Shown: one piece after another, positions 1-7,424 of the stretch
Position numbering within the stretch: position 1 is the stretch's first letter
Layout: each line of letters starts with the position of its first letter
From: Bifidobacteriaceae bacterium
GTDB lineage: Bacteria > Actinomycetota > Actinomycetes > Actinomycetales > WQXJ01
Direction: 5' to 3'
Length of the DNA: 44,239 bases
NCBI GenBank assembly: GCA_031268215.1
Contig: JAIRXP010000044.1
Span: forward strand, 1-44,239
Notes under the pieces: model-generated
Database searches by the model: none
The model's input: the letters and a program-made list of their open reading frames with translations, nothing else
What the model was told of the DNA's origin: nothing
Program-made: the position numbers and the translations under genes

Positions 1-58
1 CCAGCGATCAGCTTACCGCACAGGAGTAATGGATCCGTTCGCCACGACGCCCGGCCGT

Positions 59-964
59 CTAGTCAGCCATGATCAACGGTCCACCCGGGTAACGCCTGAT
101 CAAACACGTATCAAGAAACCTCGGCCCATTGGGCTCACTACCCGGATACAAGCGATACTCCATAACCATCGGACACCGCTCAGCCAAGACCCGGGCAGCC
201 AACTCCGGCTTAGACGGTTGGCCGGATCCGTTGAACACACCCCGCGCATACTCAGACGGCACCCACCGCCCGCCAAGAGTCTCCTCACCAGCCAACGCCC
301 GCTCATACCCATCCCGATAACGCTCACGAATCGCCGCCGCCGAAACCTCAAACGGCACCTCGACATCAACCACCGTCACCCGGTAACCAGCCGACATCAA
401 CTGGCGCCCCAATCCCAAGGGCGCCCGGGCGTCGGATGTGACGGAATCGACCATGATGTTCCAACCGTCACTGACCGCGCTGGCGCGCATGGAGGCGGCC
501 AATAGGGAGGATTCTTCATGCACCAGCGACGCCAATTCCATAGGGGCGAACCGTTCACCCCTCGCTTCCAAGTCTTTGACTACAGTCGGTTTGATCCAAG
601 ACTCGTAAGAACCGTCGCTGATCGCCTCGCGCAGCAACGCCGCCTTGAACTCGTCGGCGTCTATGACGACGAACCCCGACGGGTCGAAGTCAGCTCGGCA
701 AACGGTCCCTTTACCGGCCCCTGGCGGCCCGGCCATCACCACGGCCTGGCGCCTCCACTCGGCAGAGAACGCCGCCAACTGTTCGCCCATCAGCCGGCGC
801 TGCAACAGATCGCGGTCTGCGGTCGGAGCCGCATCGCCGCCAAACGCCTGGCTGAACCACACTGGGTTGTTAACCGTCGCTGTGCGGGCGATCGCCGTCA
901 ACGGCCCTCCCGGCACCGAGAGAGAGTGAATCAACTCGACATGGGCTGCAGCATCGCACGGCAT
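59..964 (-). CDS. Zeta-toxin-like P-loop kinase
   Basis: A 301-residue protein of the zeta/PezT kinase class. Known members phosphorylate UDP-N-acetylglucosamine and so block cell-wall synthesis. A Walker A motif GPPGAGKGT sits at residues 79-87 with Lys85. It is followed by a strand ending IDADEF (101-106), at the place where zeta kinases carry their substrate-binding acidic residues. Further on are RERYRDGYERAL and GGRWVPSEY, which resemble the segments seen after the P-loop in actinobacterial zeta proteins. The first 70 residues are an extra N-terminal extension. The ATG lies 3 nt after the stop of the 120-residue gene, without a clear ribosome site, so translational coupling is likely. 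Substrate and toxicity are inferred from the family only; a zeta-like kinase with a non-toxic role is possible. Confidence 0.85.
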   Translation of the reverse strand: MPCDAAAHVELIHSLSVPGGPLTAIARTATVNNPVWFSQAFGGDAAPTADRDLLQRRLMGEQLAAFSAEWRRQAVVMAGPPGAGKGTVCRADFDPSGFVVIDADEFKAALLREAISDGSYESWIKPTVVKDLEARGERFAPMELASLVHEESSLLAASMRASAVSDGWNIMVDSVTSDARAPLGLGRQLMSAGYRVTVVDVEVPFEVSAAAIRERYRDGYERALAGEETLGGRWVPSEYARGVFNGSGQPSKPELAARVLAERCPMVMEYRLYPGSEPNGPRFLDTCLIRRYPGGPLIMAD

Positions 965-967
965 CGT

Positions 968-1330
968 CTAGCGCAGCGCCGCCTCGCGCGCGGCGAGGAT
1001 AGCTCCGTACAGCTCCGAACTGATCAGCCCTCGGAAACCCGCCTCTTGGACTTCGGCGAAGCTACCCGGAGGATCGATCAACAGCGAGTCGTAGCCGTCG
1101 CTCTTGCCGCGCGGCACGTATGGGTACCGGACCAGTTCATCTATCAGTTGTTCCCGGTCGATTTCACCCGCCGCGTACCGTTCACAAATCTCCTTCGGTG
1201 TAGCACCCGAGAACCCCTCCAACGGCATCGGCACTTCCGCCGCCACTTCCGACTCCGGAAGGCCGATCCATGAGGACACCCGAGCCGGTATAGAGCCGCC
1301 CTCAACCAAACGGCGGACCGCCCGCCGCAT
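968..1330 (-). CDS. Small partner protein of the zeta-like kinase (possible antitoxin)
   Basis: A 120-residue protein directly upstream of the zeta-like kinase. I do not recognise the family with certainty. It is acidic and probably helical, and contains PKEICERYAAGEIDREQLID, which looks like a short helical hairpin. Its position and spacing (3 nt to the next start) suggest it is translated with the kinase, so an antitoxin or chaperone role is a reasonable guess, but it is not recognisably an epsilon or PezA protein. ATG 1330 is the first usable start. The in-frame sequence before it has no ATG, GTG or TTG, yet still reads like protein (GLGGIGHLD before the Met). The gene may therefore be a 5'-truncated or frameshifted remnant of a longer one. 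Confidence 0.65.
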   Translation of the reverse strand: MRRAVRRLVEGGSIPARVSSWIGLPESEVAAEVPMPLEGFSGATPKEICERYAAGEIDREQLIDELVRYPYVPRGKSDGYDSLLIDPPGSFAEVQEAGFRGLISSELYGAILAAREAALR

Positions 1331-1508
1331 GTCCAGGTGCCCGATGCCGCCCAGCCCGCGTGCCGCACCACCTCACCTTCGCGCACAACAACCACAAGGC
1401 GCCGCGCCGCACGACTCAGAACCTGGTTCAGGACCGAAAAGCGCTGTCCGCCAACAAGACACTAATGCGAGTGCTGTGGCATTAAGACCCACACGCCTGC
1501 CCAGGGCG

Positions 1509-1554
1509 TGGGGACCTGTCCCCATTGCTACGCCATATTGTGCGCCGCTAACCT
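1509..1554 (+). promoter_or_regulatory. Palindrome site A with overlapping promoter
   Basis: A perfect palindrome TGGGGA-CCTG-TCCCCA lies at 1509-1524. A -35-like TTGCTA (1525-1530) begins at the next base, and a weak -10-like TAACCT (1549-1554) follows after 18 bp. Transcription would start near 1561, about 39 nt before the ATG at 1600. It is one of five copies in the window, all with the same geometry. The minus-strand reading has no comparable -35, so the site probably serves the plus-strand gene rather than the 120-residue gene. Confidence 0.6.
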
Positions 1555-1599
1555 GGCGGGGTCATCCCACGCCCGGTGCATACCAATAAGGAGACAATA

Positions 1600-2022
1600 A
1601 TGGATGAGGGCTTGTCAGGAATTCTCTTCCTCCTAATACTCGCGGCATGCATCTTCCCCTTCGTTTGGCTCTACTCGACCTGGCTCGAGAGGGGAATTCG
1701 ACACAGGCGTTTCTGCACTTCGCTCCCGCCAGACCGTATACGGGATATCTTCGTCCAGAAAGTGGCCTCGACCGGCTGGTCCGTCGTAGATGACGGCAAC
1801 CCAATGGTGGCTCAGAGCCCGCTAATTACCGGCATCCGCCAACAGATCCGCCTGACCCTTCAAGAAGCCAAGGACGGACGAGTCTCCGGCTCGATTTCCG
1901 TGGAAAGGTGGCTGGCCAAGCACGGGACACCGACCAAGGGCCACACGTTGCGCCTCAGAATGGAAGCATTCTGCACAGCCGTACAGCGGGAGGATCCGAC
2001 GGCCACGATCAAACGTGCCTGA
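1600..2022 (+). CDS. Small single-pass membrane protein of unknown function
   Basis: A 140-residue protein with one N-terminal membrane segment (about residues 6-27, GILFLLILAACIFPFVWLY). A short basic stretch follows (RGIRHRRF), then a soluble domain of about 100 residues with alternating strands. The basic residues after the segment suggest the domain is cytoplasmic. ATG 1600 was chosen because AAGGAG (1588-1593) sits 6 nt before it; an in-frame ATG at 1576 has no such site. It is the only gene of the locus on the plus strand, and it carries the same palindrome-promoter element (site A) as the secretion units. I do not recognise the family. Co-regulation is the only functional hint. Confidence 0.75.
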   Translation: MDEGLSGILFLLILAACIFPFVWLYSTWLERGIRHRRFCTSLPPDRIRDIFVQKVASTGWSVVDDGNPMVAQSPLITGIRQQIRLTLQEAKDGRVSGSISVERWLAKHGTPTKGHTLRLRMEAFCTAVQREDPTATIKRA

Positions 2023-2027
2023 CCCAA

Positions 2028-2111
2028 ATGGTGGCAATCTTTCTGGCGATAGTCGCGGTCATCGTCGCAGTGTGCTTCCTCGCAGCGCTGGGCCGAGCAT
2101 TTATCCAGTGA
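2028..2111 (+). CDS. Possible 27-residue membrane peptide
   Basis: An ATG 5 nt after the stop of the 140-residue gene opens a 27-codon frame. It is almost wholly hydrophobic (MVAIFLAIVAVIVAVCFLAA) and ends GRAFIQ, the shape of a single-span membrane peptide. No ribosome site is visible, so translation would depend on coupling to the upstream gene. It is too short for firm support and may be chance. Confidence 0.25.
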   Translation: MVAIFLAIVAVIVAVCFLAALGRAFIQ

Positions 2112-2120
2112 CGAGGCCCG

Positions 2121-2834
2121 TCAGAATCCCCACGGCGTGGACCGCTCAACGATCTCGGTACGCAGTAGATCGGACCCGCCAATGAACACCAGAATGGCCA
2201 GAATTCCACATATTACGGCAAACACAAGCGCGCCCGCACTGCTCTGCTTCTTGTGACCCACGCCAGCGAAGATGGCGGCGATCACCCCCAGACCCATCGC
2301 CACCCAGCCCATGGTATGAACCAAAGTCAAGCCCTCGTCTAGTTCTGAGCCATAATCGCCCCAGGAATCGTATTCCTTGAATTTTGTTTGCCCGGTAAGC
2401 CAGCACACAAAACCCACCACCGTGAAGGGCAGTGAAGCGACGCTAAACCCGATCCCAGCGCCGCTGCCACTGCCGCGTCTGGGCATGCCCAGGTACGCTC
2501 CGGGCCCACCGGGACCAGCGGCTACAGGTATCTCCGGCCCTGGCGCGCCTGGCTGAACCGACGTGCCTGGCTGAACCGACGGCATCGGGCTCCCGCACTC
2601 TTGGCAGAATAGGTCTCCGGGCACGGCCACCTCCCCGCAAGCTGGGCACGCCGCTGGCGCCTCCACACCGCCGGGTGGCGCCGCCGGCCCAGGACTTGGC
2701 GGGGCCGCGACCCCTTGGCCAGAGGGCTGGGTCAAAACGGGACCGCCCTGCGCGGCACCGCACCAACCGCAAAACTCGCCGGGTGGGACAAGTTGCCCGC
2801 CACAGGCGTTGCAGAAACCGACACCTTCGGTCAT
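2121..2834 (-). CDS. Zinc-ribbon membrane protein
   Basis: A 237-residue protein. Two zinc ribbons open it: Cys8/11/22/25 and Cys63/66/77/80, each CxxC-(10)-CxxC, separated by a Gly/Pro-rich linker. A second Pro/Gly linker leads to three hydrophobic segments (about 130-147, 170-192 and 200-220), with the highly polar KEYDSWGDYGSELDE between the first two. ATG 2834 was chosen because it makes a 4-bp ATGA overlap with the upstream gene; the frame extends further but only as a shadow of that gene. Its role is unknown. Zinc-ribbon plus membrane proteins of this kind are common near actinobacterial secretion and phospho-signalling loci. It would share the site B promoter. Confidence 0.85.
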   Translation of the reverse strand: MTEGVGFCNACGGQLVPPGEFCGWCGAAQGGPVLTQPSGQGVAAPPSPGPAAPPGGVEAPAACPACGEVAVPGDLFCQECGSPMPSVQPGTSVQPGAPGPEIPVAAGPGGPGAYLGMPRRGSGSGAGIGFSVASLPFTVVGFVCWLTGQTKFKEYDSWGDYGSELDEGLTLVHTMGWVAMGLGVIAAIFAGVGHKKQSSAGALVFAVICGILAILVFIGGSDLLRTEIVERSTPWGF

Positions 2835-3994
2835 GTGGTGACCATCCTTTCGGTGGGCAGGCCAGTCGCGGCCGGCATACCGCAGCCAACGCAAAAGGCT
2901 TCGCCCTCTTCCGCGGCCATTCCACAAGCCGTACACGTCGTGGGTTCCGGGACCTGGATTTGACCGCCGATGCCGCCTGAAGCTTCCCGTAAAACCGGCG
3001 CTCCCAGCGCCGCGTCCTGGGCAACGGTTACCGGTGTGCGGCACAAAGTGCAGAACATGGACCCTTCTTCGGTCCTTTCGCCGCAGGCTGGACAGAACGG
3101 CATGGTCACTCCCCCAGCGTCATGCGGGCTCCGGATCGGTGCCATGTTTTCAAGCGACGGTTCAGCGACGGTAGTGCTCACAGCGCTGGCGGTAGGCGGC
3201 GGGGTGGGCGCGTCCGCCGGCCGGACGCCGGCCGGGATAGGCGTGCGTTGAGCTGCTGTCAACGCTGACAGCTCTGGCCGTTTGTTTCGTCCTCCAAAGG
3301 GAGCGTTGTAATAGGTCGGGAAACTGTAGAGCGCGAACTCCTTGGGCCCGTTAACTGGCATCCGAGCCCCGATGAGCTTTTGGAGATCGGCGGTTTCCTC
3401 GGCAGTCTTGTCATCTTGCATGCACAGCCGGTACTTTGCCGCCAGGCTCGCTACCTGTTGCGCCACCAACCCGGCGTTCAGGCGCTTGGACAGGACCAAG
3501 TCCAGGGCCCACAGGGTCTTGTCAGAGTCTTTATAGATGAACCGGACGCACTCGCTGGAGAAGAAGCCGGTCTTACGTTTGAAACCAACATCCGACAGCC
3601 ACTCATACCTAATGTGTCCAATAAGGGCCGTGCCCCGCGTCAGGCGTGCCGCGCGAGCCCTGGAAATGGCAGTGGCGGCCACCGCCACGGCTATGCCGGC
3701 TGGACCCCAGCCGACCCACGATTGGCCTTTGTCATACTTGGGCGCCCAGAACGCGATCCGGGATGCAGTTATGAAGACATCCATCTTGATGTCTTCGGCG
3801 GAGATCACACTGTTCCACGAACGGCCGGTGTGACGCTGCAGGTCGAAGTTCTCCACCCGAAAGGCTTCTGCGACGCCCCGGTCCAGGTCCAGATCTTCGA
3901 CCACTAACGCGCCCTCGTCCGTCAAGCCAGCGGTGGCGAAGGGCTCACTCTGGTCCCCGAACTCGGCCACGTAGAGAGCCCGGTGCTCAGCCAT
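2831..3994 (-). CDS. PH-like domain protein with two C-terminal zinc ribbons
   Basis: A 387-residue protein. Residues about 70-190 run through alternating strands (VFITASRIAFW, GHIRYEWLSDVGFKR, VRFIYKD) to a closing helix (AGLVAQQVASLAAKYRL). That order resembles a bacterial PH/GRAM-like domain, but I cannot confirm it. A short apolar stretch at 98-112 sits within it. A Pro/Ala/Thr linker (250-290) leads to two zinc ribbons: Cys301/304/315/318 and Cys354/357/368/371. Similar ribbons occur in the next gene and in two FHA proteins of the locus, so a shared partner is possible. It is the first gene of unit B; the predicted start of transcription is about 70 nt upstream, just after palindrome site B. 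Confidence 0.85.
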   Translation of the reverse strand: MAEHRALYVAEFGDQSEPFATAGLTDEGALVVEDLDLDRGVAEAFRVENFDLQRHTGRSWNSVISAEDIKMDVFITASRIAFWAPKYDKGQSWVGWGPAGIAVAVAATAISRARAARLTRGTALIGHIRYEWLSDVGFKRKTGFFSSECVRFIYKDSDKTLWALDLVLSKRLNAGLVAQQVASLAAKYRLCMQDDKTAEETADLQKLIGARMPVNGPKEFALYSFPTYYNAPFGGRNKRPELSALTAAQRTPIPAGVRPADAPTPPPTASAVSTTVAEPSLENMAPIRSPHDAGGVTMPFCPACGERTEEGSMFCTLCRTPVTVAQDAALGAPVLREASGGIGGQIQVPEPTTCTACGMAAEEGEAFCVGCGMPAATGLPTERMVTT

Positions 3995-4071
3995 TCCCTG
4001 TCCGCCTTCCTAATGCCCTGGCGCACCCTGTACCCGTGTGGCATATCCAGGTCCCACACTTTTCGTTCACG

Positions 4072-4116
4072 ATACAAACACAGCGGAGCGCGCCTGTCCA
4101 TGGGGACCGCTCCCCA
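4072..4116 (-). promoter_or_regulatory. Palindrome site B with overlapping promoter
   Basis: TGGGGA-CCGC-TCCCCA at 4101-4116 is the most perfect of the five copies; its symmetry extends four more bases on each side (TCCA/TGGA). On the minus strand a -35-like TGGACA (4095-4100) begins right after it, and TTGTAT (4072-4077) follows after 17 bp. Transcription would start near 4065 and serve the two zinc-ribbon genes. The arms could also pair as an RNA hairpin ending unit C, but no T-run follows. Confidence 0.6.
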
Positions 4117-4135
4117 TGGACACACGCTTCTTTCC

Positions 4136-5215
4136 TCATTCTCGAGGTAGCATTCCGAGACCATCTTTCGCCGCCTTGATCGAATGATGGTACAACGGAT
4201 CCTCGACTCCACTCAGCAGGTCCGTATTCGAAGGCAGCTCAATTGGAGTCCCGAAGGCTCCTCGGCCCATGATGCTGACTTCAAAGGCCGTCAAAGGATC
4301 TCCATCCACGTGCAGAGCGGACACCTTCGCCCGAGCCTCGCTCAGAGATACCCCGCCGCCTGCCCGTGAAGCGGCCTCCAGCGCGGGCCCGGAAACTCCC
4401 TCGGCATTCACAGTGACCGCCGGAAAGCCGCTGGTGATACTTGAAATCGCGGCCAGCCGACCGCCATGAGAATGCCCGACGTACAAGACATCCGTTCCCG
4501 GCTGGGCCATGCTGATCATTTCGGCGAGCCGAATGGCCTCCCGGTCCTGGTCCGTGGCCGCTCCGGCACCGCCTATGTTGGTCTGCCAATCGGCACTCGG
4601 CGTGAGTAGGCTTCCCTCAGTTCCCGGATATGCGACCACTAGTTGGCCTGTCGGCCCTTGGTAGATATACGCGTCAAAGCCGCTTCCTGTGTGCAGAAGA
4701 CTCGGGTCTATCATCATCGCTTCCAGTTCCCAGTCTTCAAGGAGCCGGTAGCTACCGGGCGGGTCGGCGCCATCACGACCAGCCGCGTCCAGCACCACCA
4801 CCGCATTGGTCCAAACTCCAATGGCCTTTCGCCAATCAGACCAGCCTGGGTCTTCCCACAAACCCCACCGGTTCCGAACATATCCCGTTTCTCCGTCCTT
4901 CGCACCAATCGTCGGTGCGGCGCCCGAAGAAGCGCTCCCGTCCGCCCGCGATGCTTTGTCCTGCTCGTCAGCATTGGTTCGAAGCTTCTTGGCGTTGTCC
5001 CGAAGCAAGACGGCCGCCGTGCTCAAATTGGGCCGGTATGTTGAATTCCAAGTCAACCGGAACATGCTCGCTACCGGCCCTATCCAGGCCGCGACTTGAA
5101 TCCGGTTGGTGACCTGCACCCGCGAGCTATCCAACCGTTCGGCAGCCTTCTCCAAAGCAGTGGCCAACTCCTTCAACTGCGCTACATCGGCGCCATACAT
5201 GCCCGTGCCGCCCAC
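4136..5215 (-). CDS. WXG100-lipase fusion, probable type VII secretion substrate
   Basis: A 359-residue two-domain protein. Residues 1-95 are a WXG100 helical hairpin with WIG at 44-46. Residues about 150-359 are an alpha/beta hydrolase: a strand LVVAYPGTE, the nucleophile elbow GHSHGG with Ser249, GDP with Asp306, and LYHHS with His343/344. These fit a Ser-Asp-His triad of lipase type. GTG 5215 was chosen because GAGGAG lies 5 nt before it. The last gene of unit C, it is a paralogue of the 340-residue fusion in the same unit, with the same elbow and the same GDPLT-F spacing. By analogy with known type VII lipase effectors it may act on lipids outside the cell. Its substrate is unknown and no immunity gene is obvious. 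Confidence 0.88.
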   Translation of the reverse strand: MGGTGMYGADVAQLKELATALEKAAERLDSSRVQVTNRIQVAAWIGPVASMFRLTWNSTYRPNLSTAAVLLRDNAKKLRTNADEQDKASRADGSASSGAAPTIGAKDGETGYVRNRWGLWEDPGWSDWRKAIGVWTNAVVVLDAAGRDGADPPGSYRLLEDWELEAMMIDPSLLHTGSGFDAYIYQGPTGQLVVAYPGTEGSLLTPSADWQTNIGGAGAATDQDREAIRLAEMISMAQPGTDVLYVGHSHGGRLAAISSITSGFPAVTVNAEGVSGPALEAASRAGGGVSLSEARAKVSALHVDGDPLTAFEVSIMGRGAFGTPIELPSNTDLLSGVEDPLYHHSIKAAKDGLGMLPRE

Positions 5216-5354
5216 GATGTCTCCTCTCTTCGTGGCATGCGCCCTGCTGCTTCGTCGAACGTCCCGTTGACCTTGGGTCCCAGAATGGCTTCGCGAGCGC
5301 TGACTTGGGCCCATTCAGCCGAGCGAACAGCTTGGATTGCGCTACCGGACCGGC

Positions 5355-5963
5355 CTACTGTTGTCCAAAGTCAGGCAGTTCTCTTTGGGCCGTCTGAACC
5401 AACTGATCCCAGTCTCCGACAGCGACCGCCGCGCCTTCACCGATCCGCACTGAGCCAGAACCAACCACAACGCTGACCCGGGCGGCCGAGGGCAGGTCCA
5501 ACCTTGTGAACACCGCCTGCCCCGATTCGGCTGTCAGGGCCGTCTCGGCCGTCCCCCGCCCGATCTCCCACATGGCATCAAGCGGTCCCAGGCCGGCTAT
5601 GTACGTCAGCACCGGTGTCAAGACCAGGCTAGGCGCCGCGCCCCCGTCGTCAGGCAATCCGAAAGTCACGGCACCTGAGACACCCCCGTCCGCGCCCCTC
5701 GGGGCGACCGCGATCTGCCAGGCGATCCGGCAATGCGTCAACCGCTCTACAATGGCGGAAAGCGGCTCAGCGAACCGCACACCATCTTCCGTCGGCTCAA
5801 TAAGGCCACGCGCTACCAGAGTCTGGAAGCCCAGTGCCTCGGCCTCGTCGGCATTGCTCTCGAGCCATCCCGGGCTCGGCAACCTCCATGCGAGGAAGTC
5901 CCTACGCACCAAGAAAAACACCTCAGCCTGCGTGAGTTGCAAGGCCTGTTCCTCCGCTGTCAT
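5355..5963 (-). CDS. Unrecognised protein of the WXG100 unit (possible chaperone or immunity protein)
   Basis: A 202-residue soluble protein without signal peptide or membrane span. The N-terminal 75 residues look like a winged-helix-type start (LTQAEVFFLV, then ALGFQTLVARGLIEPTEDGVRF); the rest is mostly strands. This layout recalls EspG-type chaperones of mycobacterial type VII systems, but I see no diagnostic motif, so the resemblance is a suggestion only. ATG 5963 was chosen because AAGGAG, overlapping the stop of the gene before it, lies 7 nt upstream; an ATG at 5990 lacks such a site. It lies between two WXG100-domain cargo genes, which fits a chaperone, adaptor or immunity role. Confidence 0.85.
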   Translation of the reverse strand: MTAEEQALQLTQAEVFFLVRRDFLAWRLPSPGWLESNADEAEALGFQTLVARGLIEPTEDGVRFAEPLSAIVERLTHCRIAWQIAVAPRGADGGVSGAVTFGLPDDGGAAPSLVLTPVLTYIAGLGPLDAMWEIGRGTAETALTAESGQAVFTRLDLPSAARVSVVVGSGSVRIGEGAAVAVGDWDQLVQTAQRELPDFGQQ

Positions 5964-5967
5964 TTCT

Positions 5968-7062
5968 CTACTCCTTGTTTCTTGCCGCATCAGATGTGAC
6001 CGTTATCCACGGATTGGTTATCAACGGCTGTGCCAACGGCATGCTCTTGACAACTTCAGTCAGGGTTTCCAATTTCGATGGGGACAACCAAGCGTCTACC
6101 GTGGGCTCGACTAACAGATCGATCCCGCCATGAAGCACCGACCCCGCCGCGTCATCGACTGTAGCGTCTACAAAATGCTGGGTGACGCTGCTCGGCAGTC
6201 CCCCAGCCGCTCCGGACCATCCGGTAGCGAGGTCCAACCCGTCGTGCAGAATGGTGCCAGCAAACTCGCCCACGGACGGCCTCCAGCCCTGCCCGAGCGC
6301 GATCCCGTGGTCAACCGTGGTTACGGTCGCCTTCAACAGGCCTGCTCCAGGGATATACGTGTAGATGAAGTGATTCACGGCGTCCATGGTTCTGTTGCCC
6401 GTTGGATTCACGCTCAGGAAACCACCTTCCTCTCCATGAAGCATGCCCCACATGCCTTCGAAGTAATCGGGCACGTAGCGCAACAGGCCCTTATTGTCTT
6501 CTGTTCCGACAAAAAAGTCTCCGATCCCGTTCAGCGCGGCACTGCCCACCTCAACAGCCCCGTTCCAAAGATCTCCCGCGAAATCCGTTGTAGCGTCCCA
6601 GGCGTCGCCGACCCAGTTCGTGGTCGCATCCCAGGCGTCGCCGACCCACTTCTTACCCGCGTTCCAAGCATCGCCGATCGCCCCGGCCAACTCCTTCCAC
6701 CAAGGCTTGTCCTCTTCGCGCGGCGCCGGCTTCGCCCCCCCACCGCTCTGCCCGCCCGGCGTGCGAACGCCGATCCCGGAGGCCGCCCCGACGGCCCGCG
6801 ACGCGCGGTCTTGGTCTTCCGCGTTAGAGCGGAGCTTGGCCGCGTTGCCCCGCAGTAGCGACGATGCGGCCCCCAGGTTCGGTCGGTAGGTCGAATTCCA
6901 AGTCAACCGAAACTTGCTCGCCACCGGTCCGATCCACGCCGCGATCTGAATTCCATTCGTGACGCGTACACGCGAATTATCCAGCCGATCAGCCGCTGCG
7001 TCGAGCGCCTTGGCCAAATCCCGTAACTGAACTACATCAGCCCCATACATTCCTGGACTCAT
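5968..7062 (-). CDS. WXG100 protein with 11-residue amphipathic repeats
   Basis: A 364-residue protein. The N-terminal 90 residues are a WXG100 hairpin (WIG at 43-45) closely similar to that of the 359-residue lipase fusion: both share YGADV-QL-(K/R)-(E/D)-LA, AAWIGPVAS and RLTWNSTYRPNL. A Gly/Pro linker follows, then four tandem 11-residue units at 130-173, each starting G-D-A/L-W. The C-terminal half has Gly-rich segments with moderately hydrophobic patches but no clear enzyme motif. It is likely exported like other WXG100 fusions. The repeats would form an amphipathic helix able to lie on a membrane. Its activity is unknown. AAGGA lies 9 nt before ATG 7062. Confidence 0.87.
   Translation of the reverse strand: MSPGMYGADVVQLRDLAKALDAAADRLDNSRVRVTNGIQIAAWIGPVASKFRLTWNSTYRPNLGAASSLLRGNAAKLRSNAEDQDRASRAVGAASGIGVRTPGGQSGGGAKPAPREEDKPWWKELAGAIGDAWNAGKKWVGDAWDATTNWVGDAWDATTDFAGDLWNGAVEVGSAALNGIGDFFVGTEDNKGLLRYVPDYFEGMWGMLHGEEGGFLSVNPTGNRTMDAVNHFIYTYIPGAGLLKATVTTVDHGIALGQGWRPSVGEFAGTILHDGLDLATGWSGAAGGLPSSVTQHFVDATVDDAAGSVLHGGIDLLVEPTVDAWLSPSKLETLTEVVKSMPLAQPLITNPWITVTSDAARNKE
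6544..6675 (-). repeat. Four 33-bp tandem coding repeats
   Basis: The units encode GDAWNAGKKWV, GDAWDATTNWV, GDAWDATTDFA and GDLWNGAVEVG. The middle two are nearly identical at DNA level, which suggests recent duplication. The Trp and aliphatic positions fall on one face of a helix with an 11-residue period. Confidence 0.85.
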
Positions 7063-7094
7063 TCTCAGTCATCCTTTCTGTGGTCAGCAGCGCA

Positions 7095-7358
7095 CTATTG
7101 GCGCGAAATCCGGTCTTGCCGCTCGGCGTTTTCACGCGCCTGGCGGGCGGTTGTGTGGAGCGAATTCACGATTTCGTTCAGCCTCGGCTGTTGAGAACTC
7201 CACTCCGATCGAAATCGGTCCGCATCCGGTCCCAACCATTGAATCTGCGACATCTTCCCACGTAAGTCCGCCAATACCGCCCGGATCGCCTCGGCCTCTC
7301 GGTCCATCGAACCAGACATATCCTGGATTTGGCGCACATCCAATCCGAACAAGCCCAT
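7095..7358 (-). CDS. WXG100 protein (87 residues)
   Basis: A stand-alone WXG100 protein: two helices joined by QWLGPD, with WLG at about residues 41-43. The family forms small helical-hairpin dimers exported by type VII systems, often as partners of larger substrates. ATG 7358 was chosen over the TTG 6 nt upstream because AGGAG lies 9 nt before the ATG. It lies between the two larger WXG100 fusions, so it could be the dimer partner of either. The C-terminus (QDRISRQ) has no obvious YxxxD export signal. Confidence 0.9.
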   Translation of the reverse strand: MGLFGLDVRQIQDMSGSMDREAEAIRAVLADLRGKMSQIQWLGPDADRFRSEWSSQQPRLNEIVNSLHTTARQARENAERQDRISRQ

Positions 7359-7424
7359 TTCCAAACTCTCCTATCTTTACTCGCGCAGACTCTGAGATCC
7401 TGCTCCTTAGTCTTCTGATCAGTA

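Noticed and set aside
29..505. Plus-strand frame with AGGAG before ATG at 29
   Set aside because: The spacing to the ATG is only about 2-3 nt, and the frame is antisense to the well-supported zeta-like kinase gene.
2109..2123. Short TGACG/CGTCA stem between convergent genes as a bidirectional terminator
   Set aside because: The stem is only 5 bp and no T-run is present on either strand.
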